In this document: piece by piece, positions 34,853 to 44,225 of the stretch | Layout of the letters: each line of letters begins with the position of its first letter | Position numbering within the stretch: position 1 is the stretch's first letter | Source of the DNA: Beijerinckiaceae bacterium | GTDB taxonomy: Bacteria; Pseudomonadota; Alphaproteobacteria; Rhizobiales; Beijerinckiaceae | DNA length: 64,000 nt | Direction: 5' to 3' | Assembly (NCBI GenBank): GCA_009773635.1 | Contig: WSYC01000014.1 | Location: 62,001 to 126,000 of the forward strand | Position numbers and translations under genes: made by a program | The notes under the pieces: model-generated | Database searches by the model: none | The model's input: the letters and a program-made list of their open reading frames with translations, nothing else | What the model was told of the DNA's origin: nothing

Positions 34853-35908
34853 CTAGCAGCCGCGCGCGTGCCGGAAGGCCACCATGAACGCGCGGGACGC
34901 CGCGCCGATGGCTTCGAGCGAATAACCACCCTCCTGGATGATGACCGTCGGCAAGGCGAGCCTGCCGTAGAGTTCACCGATCCGCGCATAGGCATCGGTC
35001 GTCACGGCGAGCTTTGAGAGCGGGTCGAGATGATGGGCATCCCAGCCGGCGGAGAGCACCAGCGCTTGCGAACCCCGCGCCAGCGCCGCCGCGATGATCT
35101 GCCGGTTGGCTTCGACGAAGGTGTCGTCATCCGCGCCATAGGGCAGCGGGATGTTGAGGTTTGCGCCCTCCCCCGCGCCGGCACCGGTCTCGTCGGCATA
35201 GCCGATGAAATGCGGGTAATAGGCAGAGGGGTCGGTATGGACCGAGCCGAAAAACACATCCGGGCGGGAGTAGAAAATCGCCTGCGTGCCATCGCCGTGA
35301 TGGGTATCGAAATCGAGGATCGCGACCCGATCCCATGATTTGCGCAGGAGTTCGGCGGCAATCGCCGCGTTGTTGAGGAAACAGAAGCCGGATGCCCGAT
35401 CGACATAGGCATGGTGCCCCGGCGGGCGGCAGAGCGCGAAGGCCGTCGGCGCACCCGCCAAAACGTCCCGCGCGGCTGCAATCGCCGCTTCGGCGGAGGC
35501 AATGACCGAGGTGTAGGTGCCCTCCGCGATCACCGCCGAGAGATCGCCGACATACCAGCCGGCACGCCCGATAATGCCGGTCGTCCGAGGCTTGCCACGC
35601 GGCGTGAACGCGGCATCAGCGGCGCGATAGGGGTGCACATTGGGCAGCACTTCCGGCCCGTGGTTCGGCAGCGCCATGAAATCCGCATGCGCAACCCGCA
35701 GGAACTCGACGAAATGATCGGCGTGCACCGCGAGAACGGGGTCGAGGTCAGAAGCGGGTGGCTCGACCTGCGTCAGCCCCGCGACTGTCATCGTCTCGAT
35801 CAGCACCGCCGCGCGGTTCGCGTTCTCGAAGGCGTGGATGAGCTTGCCATGCACCATGTATTGCGTCGGCTGATGCGCGAGCTGCCTGTCGGAGAAGTAG
35901 AATTTCAT
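34853..35908 (-). CDS. Acetylpolyamine amidohydrolase-like deacetylase (HDAC family)
   Basis: 351 residues, arginase/deacetylase fold. Active site: CRPPGHHAYVDRASGFCFLNNAA (tandem histidines), ILDFDTHHGDGTQAIFY (zinc Asp and His), SAGWDAHHLDPL (second Asp) and EGGYSLEAI. The start, MKFYFSDRQLAHQPTQYMVHGK, is characteristic of bacterial acetylpolyamine amidohydrolases. It removes acyl groups from polyamines or related amines in the cytoplasm. It lies just after a peptide-type importer on the same strand, suggesting import of an acylated amine. Confidence 0.9.
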   Translation of the reverse strand: MKFYFSDRQLAHQPTQYMVHGKLIHAFENANRAAVLIETMTVAGLTQVEPPASDLDPVLAVHADHFVEFLRVAHADFMALPNHGPEVLPNVHPYRAADAAFTPRGKPRTTGIIGRAGWYVGDLSAVIAEGTYTSVIASAEAAIAAARDVLAGAPTAFALCRPPGHHAYVDRASGFCFLNNAAIAAELLRKSWDRVAILDFDTHHGDGTQAIFYSRPDVFFGSVHTDPSAYYPHFIGYADETGAGAGEGANLNIPLPYGADDDTFVEANRQIIAAALARGSQALVLSAGWDAHHLDPLSKLAVTTDAYARIGELYGRLALPTVIIQEGGYSLEAIGAASRAFMVAFRHARGC

Positions 35909-35986
35909 CGTGTTTTCTGCCGGTTTGAAGGGTGGTTAAGGGTGTCAATTGCCGTGATTGAAGCGCATTTGGCGCGTCATTTCGTG

Positions 35987-37618
35987 TCATTTCCGCCAGC
36001 TATCGAAGGCCTTTCCCGGCACTGCTGCAAAAAGCTGCCGGGTATAGGCATGCTGCGGATCGGCGAAAACGCTGGCGGTCGGCCCGTATTCGACAATCCG
36101 CCCGCGCTGCATCACCGCCACCGTATGGCAGAGCTGTGCCGCGACCCTGAGATCATGCGTGATGAACACCATCGCGAGCCGAAGCCGTTGCTGCAATTCG
36201 TTGAAGAGCTCCAGAACCTGCGCCTGAACGGAAACATCGAGCGCCGAAACCGGCTCGTCCGCCACGATCACGTCCGGCTCCATCATCAGTGCGCGGGCGA
36301 TGCCGATGCGCTGGCGCTGCCCACCGGAAAACTCGTGCGGAAACCGTTCGAGCGCCGCTGGTGTAAGCCCGACGAGGCGGATGAGTTCTGCCGCACGCAC
36401 CTCGGCAACCGCACGGCTTTCGCCATGCGCAACCGGCCCATCGGTGAGGATCGCACGGACGCGCTTGCGCGGATTGAGCGAGGACAGGGGATCCTGGAAC
36501 ACCATCTGCAAATGCTTGCGTTCACTGCGAAAAGATCCCGATGAAATCGTCATGAGATCACGCCCGCGAAACAGGATGCGACCCGCATCGGGCTCGATCA
36601 GCCGGACGATGGAACGCCCCAGCGTCGATTTCCCGGAACCGGATTCACCGATGATGCCCAGCGTTTCGCCGCGCCGGACGGTGAAACTTGCCTCCGCCAC
36701 CGCATGGACATGGCGCGCCTTGCGGAACCAGCCGCCCGGCGTACCAAAGCGTTTGTCGACCCCTTCCGCCGCCAGCACGATCTCGTCACCCGGTGGCGGC
36801 AGATCCAGCGGCTCAAGGCGCGGCACCGCGCCGATCAGCTTTTGCGTATAAGAGTGCTGCGGTCGGCGCAGCACATCCTCGACCGCGCCGGCTTCGACGA
36901 GCCGGCCCTTTTCCATCACCAACACGCGGTCGGCGATATCGGCCACCACGCCGAAATCATGCGTCACGAACAGGATGGCGGTGCCGAGGTCCTTGCGCAC
37001 CTTGCGCAGGAGATCGAGCACTTGCGCCTGCGTCGTCACATCGAGCGCGGTCGTCGGCTCGTCCGCGAGAATGAGCTTCGGTTCAAGCGCCAGCGCCATG
37101 GCGATCACGACGCGCTGGCGCTGTCCGCCGGAAAGCTGGAACGGATAGGCCTCGATCAGCCGCTCCGGCTCGGGCAAGCCGACATAGCCGAAGAGATCGA
37201 GGATGCGCTGACGGCCCGCCTTGCCGGGGTAGGCGCCATGCGCGCCGAGCAATTCGGTGATCTGATCGCTGACACGATAGAGCGGGTTCAGCGCCGAGAG
37301 CGGCTCCTGAAAGATCATCGAGACCTCGCGGCCGCGAAGCGCGCGCATCCGCGCGGCCGATGCCTGTGCGAGGTCCTCATCGCCGAGGAGCACGCGCCCG
37401 CTCGAGATTTTAAGCCCCTGCGGCAGGAGCCCCATCAGCGTGTTGGCTGCAACAGATTTGCCGGACCCGGATTCGCCGACGACGCAGACGATCTCGCCCG
37501 GATCAACCGTGAACGAGATGCCCTCGATCGCAAACGGGCGATCCCCGCCAACCGGCAGCCGGATCGAGAGGTTCTCGACCCGGACAAGCGGCGTGCCTCG
37601 TGCGTCAGATCCGCCCAT
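35987..37618 (-). CDS. Peptide-type ABC transporter ATPase, two domains fused (DppD-DppF)
   Basis: 543 residues from the ATG at 37618, 1 base after the permease stop; earlier in-frame codons overlap that gene. Two complete nucleotide-binding domains: first GESGSGKSVAANTLMG, LSGGQRQRVVIAMAL, LILADEPTTALDVTTQ; second GESGSGKSTLGRSIV, FSGGQRQRIGIARAL, VIVADEPVSALDVSVQ, each with the nickel/peptide C-terminal RGR(I/L)VE segment. This fused arrangement is known (GsiA/YejF type). It powers the dppBC-like permease pair next to it. Confidence 0.93.
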   Translation of the reverse strand: MGGSDARGTPLVRVENLSIRLPVGGDRPFAIEGISFTVDPGEIVCVVGESGSGKSVAANTLMGLLPQGLKISSGRVLLGDEDLAQASAARMRALRGREVSMIFQEPLSALNPLYRVSDQITELLGAHGAYPGKAGRQRILDLFGYVGLPEPERLIEAYPFQLSGGQRQRVVIAMALALEPKLILADEPTTALDVTTQAQVLDLLRKVRKDLGTAILFVTHDFGVVADIADRVLVMEKGRLVEAGAVEDVLRRPQHSYTQKLIGAVPRLEPLDLPPPGDEIVLAAEGVDKRFGTPGGWFRKARHVHAVAEASFTVRRGETLGIIGESGSGKSTLGRSIVRLIEPDAGRILFRGRDLMTISSGSFRSERKHLQMVFQDPLSSLNPRKRVRAILTDGPVAHGESRAVAEVRAAELIRLVGLTPAALERFPHEFSGGQRQRIGIARALMMEPDVIVADEPVSALDVSVQAQVLELFNELQQRLRLAMVFITHDLRVAAQLCHTVAVMQRGRIVEYGPTASVFADPQHAYTRQLFAAVPGKAFDSWRK

Positions 37619-37619
37619 G

Positions 37620-38459
37620 CTATTCGCCCCGCTGCCGCAGGCGCGGGTTGAGCGCATCGTTGAGGCCCTCGCCCGCGAGGTTGATCGCGAGCACGGTCAA
37701 CAGGATCGCGACACCCGGCATCACCGACAGCCAGGGTGCCTCGCGCAGCATCGAGCGGGCAGCACCGATCATGAAGCCCCAGGACATGAAATTGCGGTCG
37801 CCAAGCCCGAGGAACGACAGTGCAGCTTCGGTGAGGATGGCGGTGGCGATCATCAGTGTTGCCGTCACGATCACCGGCGGCAGGGCATTGGGCAGGATTT
37901 CGTCAAACAGGATGAGGTGCGTCGGGCGCCCCAGCACCCGCGCAGCCTCCACAAATTCGCGTTCGCGCAGCGAGAGCACTTCCGCGCGCACCAGCCGCGC
38001 CACCGGCGGCCAACTCACCAGCGCGATCGCCGTGACGATGGAGACCAGCGACGGCGTGAAGATCGCGACCAGCACCACCGCCATCGCGAGTTGCGGAATG
38101 GTCTGGAAGAACTCGGTGATCCGCATCAGCACGTCGTCGATCCAGCCGCCGAAATAGCCGGCGAGGCTACCGATTCCGACACCGGCGATCACCGCGCAGA
38201 GGGTCGAGATGGTGCCGACCAGCAGCGAAACGCGCGCGCCATGCACCAGCCCCGCCGCGATATCCCGCCCCAGCATGTCCGTGCCGAGCGGGAAGGCGCT
38301 GTTCTCGAACGGATCGAGCAGCGGCGGCGCGCTCATCTGCCAGGGCGAAACCGGGTAGAGAAGCGGCGCAAACAGCGCGATCAGCAGCACGAACAGAAGG
38401 ATCGCCAGCCCGGCCACGGCGCCCCAATTCCGGCGATAACGCTTCCAGAAGCCACTCAT
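37620..38459 (-). CDS. Peptide-type ABC transporter permease, DppC-like
   Basis: 279 residues. Typical DppC start (SGFWKRYRRNWGAVAGLAIL), then FPLGTDMLGRDIAAGLVHGARVSL and the coupling loop EFVEAARVLGRPTHLILFDEILPN. The end ALNPRLRQRG is the usual ...DPRLR-like tail. Its start overlaps the DppB stop (ATGA) and its stop is 1 base from the ATPase start, a tightly coupled operon. No lesions seen. Confidence 0.93.
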   Translation of the reverse strand: MSGFWKRYRRNWGAVAGLAILLFVLLIALFAPLLYPVSPWQMSAPPLLDPFENSAFPLGTDMLGRDIAAGLVHGARVSLLVGTISTLCAVIAGVGIGSLAGYFGGWIDDVLMRITEFFQTIPQLAMAVVLVAIFTPSLVSIVTAIALVSWPPVARLVRAEVLSLREREFVEAARVLGRPTHLILFDEILPNALPPVIVTATLMIATAILTEAALSFLGLGDRNFMSWGFMIGAARSMLREAPWLSVMPGVAILLTVLAINLAGEGLNDALNPRLRQRGE

Positions 38460-39469
38460 CTCGCGCCGCCTTCAAGCCGGATGCGCGGGTCAACGAAGCG
38501 ATAGGCGATATCGGTCAGAAGGTTGAAGAAGATCACGGTGGCAGAAGTCACGAGAAACACACCGAGCAGCAGCTGGTAATCGCGCTGAAGCAACGCATCG
38601 AACATCAGCCGGCCGATGCCGGGCCAGGCAAACACGGTCTCGATCAGCACCGCACCACCAGCCACCTGCCCGAGTTGGATGCCGGCAAAGGTCACGATCG
38701 GCAGAAGCGCGTTGCGGAACACATGCCGGCGCAGGACCTCGCCGCCCGTCAGCCCTTTCGCAAAGCCGGTCCGCACATGATCCTGCGTCATCACCTCCAT
38801 CATCGCCGCGCGGGCGAGGCGGACGTAGACCGACATGAAAAAGAGGCTGAGCGCCAGCGTCGGCAGCACGAGATGCTGCGCAATATCCACGATTCTCGCC
38901 CAACCCTTGAGGTTGGCCCCGACCGATTCCATGCCGAAAGCCGGCAGCCAATCGAGTTGCACCGAGAACACCAGCACCATCATCAACGCCAACCAGAACA
39001 GCGGCGTTGCGTAAAAGATCAGCGCGATGCTCATGATCGCGCTGTCGAGCCAGCGGGCGCGACCGAAGAACCGCACGCCGGCCGCGGCCATGCCGAGCCC
39101 AAGCCCGAGCACCAGCGACACCACAAAGCTCGACGCCATCAACAGCAGTGTCGCCGGCAGCCTCTCGCCGATCAGTGCGATCACCGGCACCTGATTGCGA
39201 TAGGAAAAGCCGAGATCGAACTGCACGATCTGGCCGAGATAAAGCGCAAGCTGCTTCCAGAGCGGCTGATCGAGCCCGAAGCGTGCGCGCAGCATGTCGA
39301 CGTATTTCGGATCGGTCGCGCCGGCTTCCCCGGCCATGACGGAAGCGGGATCACCCGGCGCGAGCCGGATCAGCAGGAAATTCAGCGCCGCAATTGCGAC
39401 GATGACCAGCAGGGCCTTGAAAATCCGTCCCGCAAGGAACGTCACGAAGGGCAAAGGCAACTCCTGCAC
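38456..39469 (-). CDS. Peptide-type ABC transporter permease, DppB-like
   Basis: 337 residues if the GTG at 39469 is used. The AGGAG directly after it suggests instead a start a few codons downstream. DppB marks: FLLIRLAPGDPASVMAGEAG, RFGLDQPLWKQLALYLGQIVQFDLGFSYR, LPATLLLMASSF, the EAA-type loop HVRTGFAKGLTGGEVLRRHVFRNALLPI and ETVFAWPGIGRLMFDALLQRDY. It pairs with DppC. A hairpin separates it from the binding-protein gene. Confidence 0.92.
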   Translation of the reverse strand: MQELPLPFVTFLAGRIFKALLVIVAIAALNFLLIRLAPGDPASVMAGEAGATDPKYVDMLRARFGLDQPLWKQLALYLGQIVQFDLGFSYRNQVPVIALIGERLPATLLLMASSFVVSLVLGLGLGMAAAGVRFFGRARWLDSAIMSIALIFYATPLFWLALMMVLVFSVQLDWLPAFGMESVGANLKGWARIVDIAQHLVLPTLALSLFFMSVYVRLARAAMMEVMTQDHVRTGFAKGLTGGEVLRRHVFRNALLPIVTFAGIQLGQVAGGAVLIETVFAWPGIGRLMFDALLQRDYQLLLGVFLVTSATVIFFNLLTDIAYRFVDPRIRLEGGAR

Positions 39470-39478
39470 TCAAGGCAA

Positions 39479-39502
39479 GGTGCGGCGACGGGCCGCCGCG
39501 CC
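39479..39502 (-). other. Intercistronic hairpin between binding protein and DppB genes
   Basis: GGTGCGGCG-ACGGGC-CGCCGCGCC folds into a 9-bp stem (one G-T pair) with a 6-base loop. It lies in the 70-base gap after the binding-protein stop on minus. No U-tract. It probably protects or limits the transcript as proposed for the other transporters here. Confidence 0.6.
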
Positions 39503-39539
39503 AAGTGGGTTCAGCGCGGGATCACCTCACGATCCAGCC

Positions 39540-41135
39540 CTATTTTTCGATCCACGCATCATCCAGCGTTTCGTTCAGACCGATGCCGGTCTTGACGAGG
39601 TTCTTGATGTTCGCGCGATAGAGCGTCGCGAACTGGAGTTCGGCGAGATAGCCGTTGGCGACCTCGTCCACCGCGATCTTCTGGAACTCGGTATAGAGCT
39701 TGCCGCGTTCCGCCGGATCGGTGCTGGATGCCGCCTTGACGAGCAGCGCGTCAACTTTCGGGTTATTGTAGCCTTGATTGTTGGCGAAGGGCGAGCCCTT
39801 GACGATGTTGGTCGAGAGGTAATGCCGGGCGACACCGAGCGCGGGATCACCGTATTGGTAGGTGAAGTTGAAAGAGAGGTCGAAATCCCAGTCCGAAACG
39901 CGCTTGGCCCAGCTCCCGGCATCCGCCGGCTCGATGGAGACGGTGAAGCCGACCTGTTCAAGCCCCTGCTTCACGTATTCCGCCAACCGCTCCCACTGCG
40001 CGCCATAGGGGAAGGAGAGGATCTTGACCGGCGATTTCGAGAGGTCGACGCCGCTTTCCTTCACCAGCTCTTTTGCGCGGGCAATATTGAACGGCGCGGC
40101 CTTGAGCGAGGGATCGTTGAACAGCGTCGTCGAGGCCAGTGGGCCATTGGCCGGCTTCGCCAGGCCGAAGAAGATCGTCGAGGAGATGAAATTCTTGTCG
40201 ATGGCGTGCATCACCGCCTGCCGCACCTTCACATTGTCGAAGGGCGCCTTACGGTTGTTCATCATCATGAACGCGAGCGGCGAATAGCTCTCCCAGCCGG
40301 CGGTTGTCGTCGTCACGCCCTTGAGCGCGCGCAGCCGGCGGACATCGACGTTATCAACGTCACCGCCACGCAAGACCTGCACATCGCCCTTCTCGAAGGC
40401 GAGCGCACGCGAGGCGGAATCCGGGATGACGCGGAAGTAGATCTCGTCCAAATAGGGTTTGCCGGGTTTCCAGTAATTCTCGTTTTTCACGAGATGGATA
40501 TGGCTGCCGCGCTTCCATTCCTTGAATTTGAACGGGCCGGTGCCGATCGGCGTCTGGTTCGCGGGGTTGGTGGCGTAATCCGTGCCGTCATAGATGTGTT
40601 TCGGCACCATCGGCAGGGTCGAGACTTCAAACAGCAGCAGGAACGGGCCGAAGGGTTCCTTGAGTTTGAACTCGACCTTCGTTGGCGAGAGCGCGGTTGC
40701 AGAGGCAAGATAGCGGTTGAGCACCACGTTTGCGCGCGGATGCGTCTTGCGCAGGAAGGTGCCGACGGTGAAGGCGACATCCTCCGCCGTGAACGGCTTG
40801 CCGTCATGCCACTTCACGTTGGGCTCAAGCTCGAAGGTGTAGGTGAGGCCATCAGCGGACATCACCCAGCTCTTCGCCAGCTCCGGCTGTGGCTTGAGAT
40901 CAGGCGAATAGGTCATCAGGCTCTGGTAGATCTTGCCGGCGACATAGATCGTCGGGGCCTGCTGGTTCATGCCGAGCATCAGGGTCGGCGGTTCGGGCTG
41001 CACAATGCCGTTCAGCGTGCCACCCTTGGTCTGGGCTGCGGCCCCCATGCTCAGCGCACTCAACGCCAGCCCCGCCAATGCGAGCCGGGTTCTGCTCAAC
41101 CGGGTTTTACTTGTCTTGAAAACTCTGTTCGACAT
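39540..41135 (-). CDS. Peptide/amine ABC transporter substrate-binding protein (SBP family 5)
   Basis: 531 residues from the ATG at 41135 (GAAAGG upstream). Signal peptide (RTRLALAGLALSALSMGAAAQ). Family 5 features: KIYQSLMTYSPDLKPQPELAKSW, the YTFELEPNVKWHDGKPFTAEDV signature, IGTGPFKFKEWKRG and RQAVMHAIDK. It collects oligopeptides or other cationic or amide compounds in the periplasm. It is first in the minus operon, so the promoter should lie in 41136-41380, shared with the divergent hydrolase. Coupling to a polyamine deacetylase hints at an acylated amine substrate. Confidence 0.92.
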   Translation of the reverse strand: MSNRVFKTSKTRLSRTRLALAGLALSALSMGAAAQTKGGTLNGIVQPEPPTLMLGMNQQAPTIYVAGKIYQSLMTYSPDLKPQPELAKSWVMSADGLTYTFELEPNVKWHDGKPFTAEDVAFTVGTFLRKTHPRANVVLNRYLASATALSPTKVEFKLKEPFGPFLLLFEVSTLPMVPKHIYDGTDYATNPANQTPIGTGPFKFKEWKRGSHIHLVKNENYWKPGKPYLDEIYFRVIPDSASRALAFEKGDVQVLRGGDVDNVDVRRLRALKGVTTTTAGWESYSPLAFMMMNNRKAPFDNVKVRQAVMHAIDKNFISSTIFFGLAKPANGPLASTTLFNDPSLKAAPFNIARAKELVKESGVDLSKSPVKILSFPYGAQWERLAEYVKQGLEQVGFTVSIEPADAGSWAKRVSDWDFDLSFNFTYQYGDPALGVARHYLSTNIVKGSPFANNQGYNNPKVDALLVKAASSTDPAERGKLYTEFQKIAVDEVANGYLAELQFATLYRANIKNLVKTGIGLNETLDDAWIEK

Positions 41136-41380
41136 TGCTGCTGCGCCTTTCCCGTTTCCAATTCTTTTCCCGGCCAGTCCTCGGCACGAAGTTCCAAGCA
41201 AAGACCCTGCCAGCTTCAGACGATCACAGCCGCGCATCCCCTGTCAATCAGACCAGTTGCAGACCGGTTACGGGCGAGAGGTCGAAGCGGGCACCTCGCC
41301 CCTTCCGGTTCAGGACTCCCCGTGCAAGGATGGCGCGAAACCCGCCTGCCAGCCGGGCGGGCGCCACTCAGGAGAACCCC

Positions 41381-42622
41381 GTGCAATCGAGCCATAACCT
41401 CAGGATCAACGCCGACAGGCTCTGGGCGAGCCTGATGGAGATGGCAAAAATCGGCGGCACGCCGAAAGGCGGCTGCAACCGGCAGGCGCTGACGGCGGAG
41501 GATGCGGAAGGGCGCGCGCTCTTCACCCGCTGGTGCGCGGCCTCGGGCTGCACGATGCGGGTCGATCGGCTCGGCTCGATGTTTGCGCGGCGCGAGGGCA
41601 CGGAAGACCTGCCACCCATCCTCATCGGCTCGCACCTCGATACCCAGCCGACGGGGGGCAAGTTCGACGGCGTGCTCGGCGTGCTCGCCGGACTGGAGTT
41701 GATCCGGACGCTGAACGAAACCGGCATTCGCACCCGCCGCCCGATCGAGATCGTCAACTGGACCAATGAGGAAGGCTGCCGCTTTGCCCCGGCAATGCTG
41801 GCCTCGGCAGTGCATGCCGGCCTCATCACCGAAGCTGCCGCGCTCGACACACGCGATGCAACAGGCGCAAGGCTCGGTGACGAGCTTGTTCGCCACGGCC
41901 AGAACGGCGAAACCCCGGTCGGCGGCCGCAAGATCGAGGCCTATCTCGAACTCCATATCGAGCAGGGCCCCATTCTCGAAGCCGGCGGGTTCGATATCGG
42001 CTTTGTCACCAGCGGGCAGGGCCTGCGCTGGTATGATGCGATCTTCCGCGGCTTCGAGAGCCATGCCGGCCCGACGCCGATGCCCAATCGCCGAGATGCC
42101 CTGCTCGGGGCTGCGCGCTTCATCCAGCAGATCAACGAGATCGGGCTGGCGTTCGCGCCCGATGCCGTCTCGACCGTCGGCGAGATGACAGTGATGCCGA
42201 ATTCGCGCAATGTCATCCCCGGTGAGGTGAAGCTCTCCGTCGATATCCGCCACCCCGAGGCGGCAACGCTGGCGGCGATGGATGCCCGCGTGCGCGCTGC
42301 GTTCGCCGACACGCTCGCGGCCTCCAGGCTCGACGGCGAATTGATCGATATCTCGCATTCGCCCTCGGTACCGTTCGATCAGGGCCTTCTGGACATCATC
42401 CGCACCGAGAGCGCCGCGCTCGGCTTCAAGGGCCGCAATATCGTCTCCGGCGCCGGGCATGATGCCGTGCATATCGCCAAGGTCGCGCCCGCCGCGATGA
42501 TCTTCACCCCGTGCAAGGACGGCATCAGCCATAACGAGGCGGAAGACATCCTGCCCGAATGGGCCGCGGCCGGGGCAAATGTCCTGTTGCGGACCGCGCT
42601 TGTGCTGGCGGACAGGCCATGA
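41381..42622 (+). CDS. M20-family amidase: N-carbamoyl-L-amino acid hydrolase/allantoate amidohydrolase-like
   Basis: 413 residues from a GTG at 41381 that has AGGAG 6 bases before it; the frame is open further upstream but without family resemblance. Dinuclear-metal motifs: IGSHLDTQPTGGKFDGVLGV, NWTNEEGCRFAPAMLAS, LELHIEQGPILE, the substrate-binding FESHAGPTPMPNRRDAL and GAGHDAVHIA. Such enzymes hydrolyse N-carbamoyl or ureido groups (hydantoin, pyrimidine or purine breakdown). It is divergent from the peptide-type transporter and upstream of another ABC system. Confidence 0.9.
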   Translation: MQSSHNLRINADRLWASLMEMAKIGGTPKGGCNRQALTAEDAEGRALFTRWCAASGCTMRVDRLGSMFARREGTEDLPPILIGSHLDTQPTGGKFDGVLGVLAGLELIRTLNETGIRTRRPIEIVNWTNEEGCRFAPAMLASAVHAGLITEAAALDTRDATGARLGDELVRHGQNGETPVGGRKIEAYLELHIEQGPILEAGGFDIGFVTSGQGLRWYDAIFRGFESHAGPTPMPNRRDALLGAARFIQQINEIGLAFAPDAVSTVGEMTVMPNSRNVIPGEVKLSVDIRHPEAATLAAMDARVRAAFADTLAASRLDGELIDISHSPSVPFDQGLLDIIRTESAALGFKGRNIVSGAGHDAVHIAKVAPAAMIFTPCKDGISHNEAEDILPEWAAAGANVLLRTALVLADRP

Positions 42623-42651
42623 AACGCCGCCTGCCCGAGCTGTTGGGGTCG

Positions 42652-42665
42652 ACTAACATGTTAGT
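42652..42665. promoter_or_regulatory. 14-base perfect palindrome upstream of the sugar-type transporter
   Basis: ACTAACATGTTAGT lies 30 bases after the M20 amidase stop and about 120 before the binding-protein ATG. It is a plausible operator for a dimeric GntR- or LacI-type repressor. No regulator gene is adjacent, and the site differs from the palindromes near 47.6 kb. Confidence 0.5.
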
Positions 42666-42784
42666 ATCAACATAGGGCTGGACGGATGCCCGCTTCTCTG
42701 CTGTAGTCCGGCAGAACCACAGAAAGGGCGGACAAAGATCCGCCCGGCACCGACAACAAATGATCTGACCAGGAGGAAACTACC

Positions 42785-44125
42785 ATGAACGATCGTATTC
42801 TTCGTCCCTCGCGTCGTCACTTTGTCGGCGGGGCCTCTCTGGCCGTGCTCGGCGCTCCGGCGCTCGTACGCAACGCCTTTGCGCAATCGACCTTCAACTG
42901 GAAGCGGTTTGCGGGCGAGACGGTCAATGTTCTCTACGTCAAGAACACCCGCGCCGATCTCATCATGGCAAAATCGAAGGAATTCGAGGATCGCACGGGG
43001 ATCAAGGTTTCCGCCGAAGCCGTTCCGGAGCAGCAGCAGCGCCAGAAGGCGCTGATCGAATTCACCTCGGGCAAGCCGAGCTTCGATGTCGTCGCGCTTT
43101 CGCTCCATGTCCAGAAGCGCATCGCCGCGAAGGGCAAATGGCTGACCGATCTCCGCCCCATGATCGCAGACGGCTCGCTCACGAGCCCGGAGTTTGATTT
43201 CAAGGATTTCAACGCCGCCGGCCTCACCTTCTCGACGCAGAACGACGGCACCCTCGATACGCTGCCGAAGTTCGTCGATTACTGGATCCTTTATTACAAC
43301 AAGGAACTCTTCGCGCAGAAGGGCGTCGCCTACCCCAAGACGATGGATGAAATCCTGACGGCGGCGCAAAAGCTGCATGACCCCGGCAAGGGCATCGCCG
43401 GCTTCGTCTCGCGCGGGCTCAAGAACGCCAATGTCCCGGTCTGGACCTCGTGGCTCCTCGGGCAGGGCATGGAAACCGTCGACAAGGCCGGCAACCTGAC
43501 GACCAATTCGCCCGAAGCGATCTGGGCGGCAGAACTCTACAAGCGCCTCAACAGCGAGGTTGCTCCTCCCGGTGCGATTGGCTTCAACTGGAACGAATGC
43601 CAGTCAACCTTCGCCACCGGCCGCGCAGCGATGTGGCTCGATGGCATCGGCTTTGCCGCGCCGCTCGAAGACGCCACCAAGTCGCGCGTTGCCGGCAAGG
43701 TCGGCTACGGCATCGTGCCAGCGGGCCCGAAGGCGCATCACTCCGCGACCTTCGCGGATGGCATGGGCATTCCGACAAGCTGCACCCGCAAGGGCGCGGC
43801 CTGGCTCTACATCCAGTGGGCCTGCAACAAGGAAAACCAGCTCACCATGCTGAAGAACGGCGCGGGTTCGCCCGCCCGCAATTCGCCGCTCGCCGACACC
43901 GAAACCATCCGCGCCTCGAAGTTTGGCAAGGAATGGTTCGATACCATCCTCGGCTCCGCCAAGATCGGCCGGCCGGGCCTGCCGGTGATCGTGCCGGTGA
44001 CCGAGTTCCGCGACATCTTCGGCGTCGCGCTTACCAACATGATCGGCGGCGCCGATCCGAAGGCCGAACTGGCGAAGGCGACCGAAGCCTTCAAGCCGGT
44101 GCTCGAGAAGAGCGAAAAGGCGTAA
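42785..44125 (+). CDS. ABC transporter substrate-binding protein, family 1 (sugar/glycerol-phosphate type)
   Basis: 446 residues. Tat signal: SRRHFVGGASLAVLGAPALVRNAFA, seen as twin Arg plus short hydrophobic stretch. Mature protein has family 1 features: VNVLYVKNTRADLI, FEDRTGIKVSAEAVPEQQQRQKALIEFTSG, VDYWILYYNKELFAQKGVAYPKTMDEI, and GRAAMWLDG. Strong AGGAGG before the ATG. Substrates in this family are sugars, polyols or their phosphates. Two permeases follow, after a terminator-like hairpin. Confidence 0.9.
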   Translation: MNDRILRPSRRHFVGGASLAVLGAPALVRNAFAQSTFNWKRFAGETVNVLYVKNTRADLIMAKSKEFEDRTGIKVSAEAVPEQQQRQKALIEFTSGKPSFDVVALSLHVQKRIAAKGKWLTDLRPMIADGSLTSPEFDFKDFNAAGLTFSTQNDGTLDTLPKFVDYWILYYNKELFAQKGVAYPKTMDEILTAAQKLHDPGKGIAGFVSRGLKNANVPVWTSWLLGQGMETVDKAGNLTTNSPEAIWAAELYKRLNSEVAPPGAIGFNWNECQSTFATGRAAMWLDGIGFAAPLEDATKSRVAGKVGYGIVPAGPKAHHSATFADGMGIPTSCTRKGAAWLYIQWACNKENQLTMLKNGAGSPARNSPLADTETIRASKFGKEWFDTILGSAKIGRPGLPVIVPVTEFRDIFGVALTNMIGGADPKAELAKATEAFKPVLEKSEKA

Positions 44126-44143
44126 TCACGCCGCGCAAGCATT

Positions 44144-44180
44144 CGGGAGGCCGTCACACCGTGCCTCCCGATTTCTTTTT
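44144..44180 (+). terminator. Attenuator between binding-protein and permease genes
   Basis: CGGGAGGC and GCCTCCCG form an 8-bp stem with an 11-base loop, followed by ATTTCTTTTT. It lies 18 bases after the binding-protein stop. It is expected to terminate part of the transcripts, giving more binding protein than permease. Confidence 0.8.
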
Positions 44181-44225
44181 CAAGCCCGCCGGATACCGGC
44201 GGCGCCAGCCAGAAGCACGGATCTG

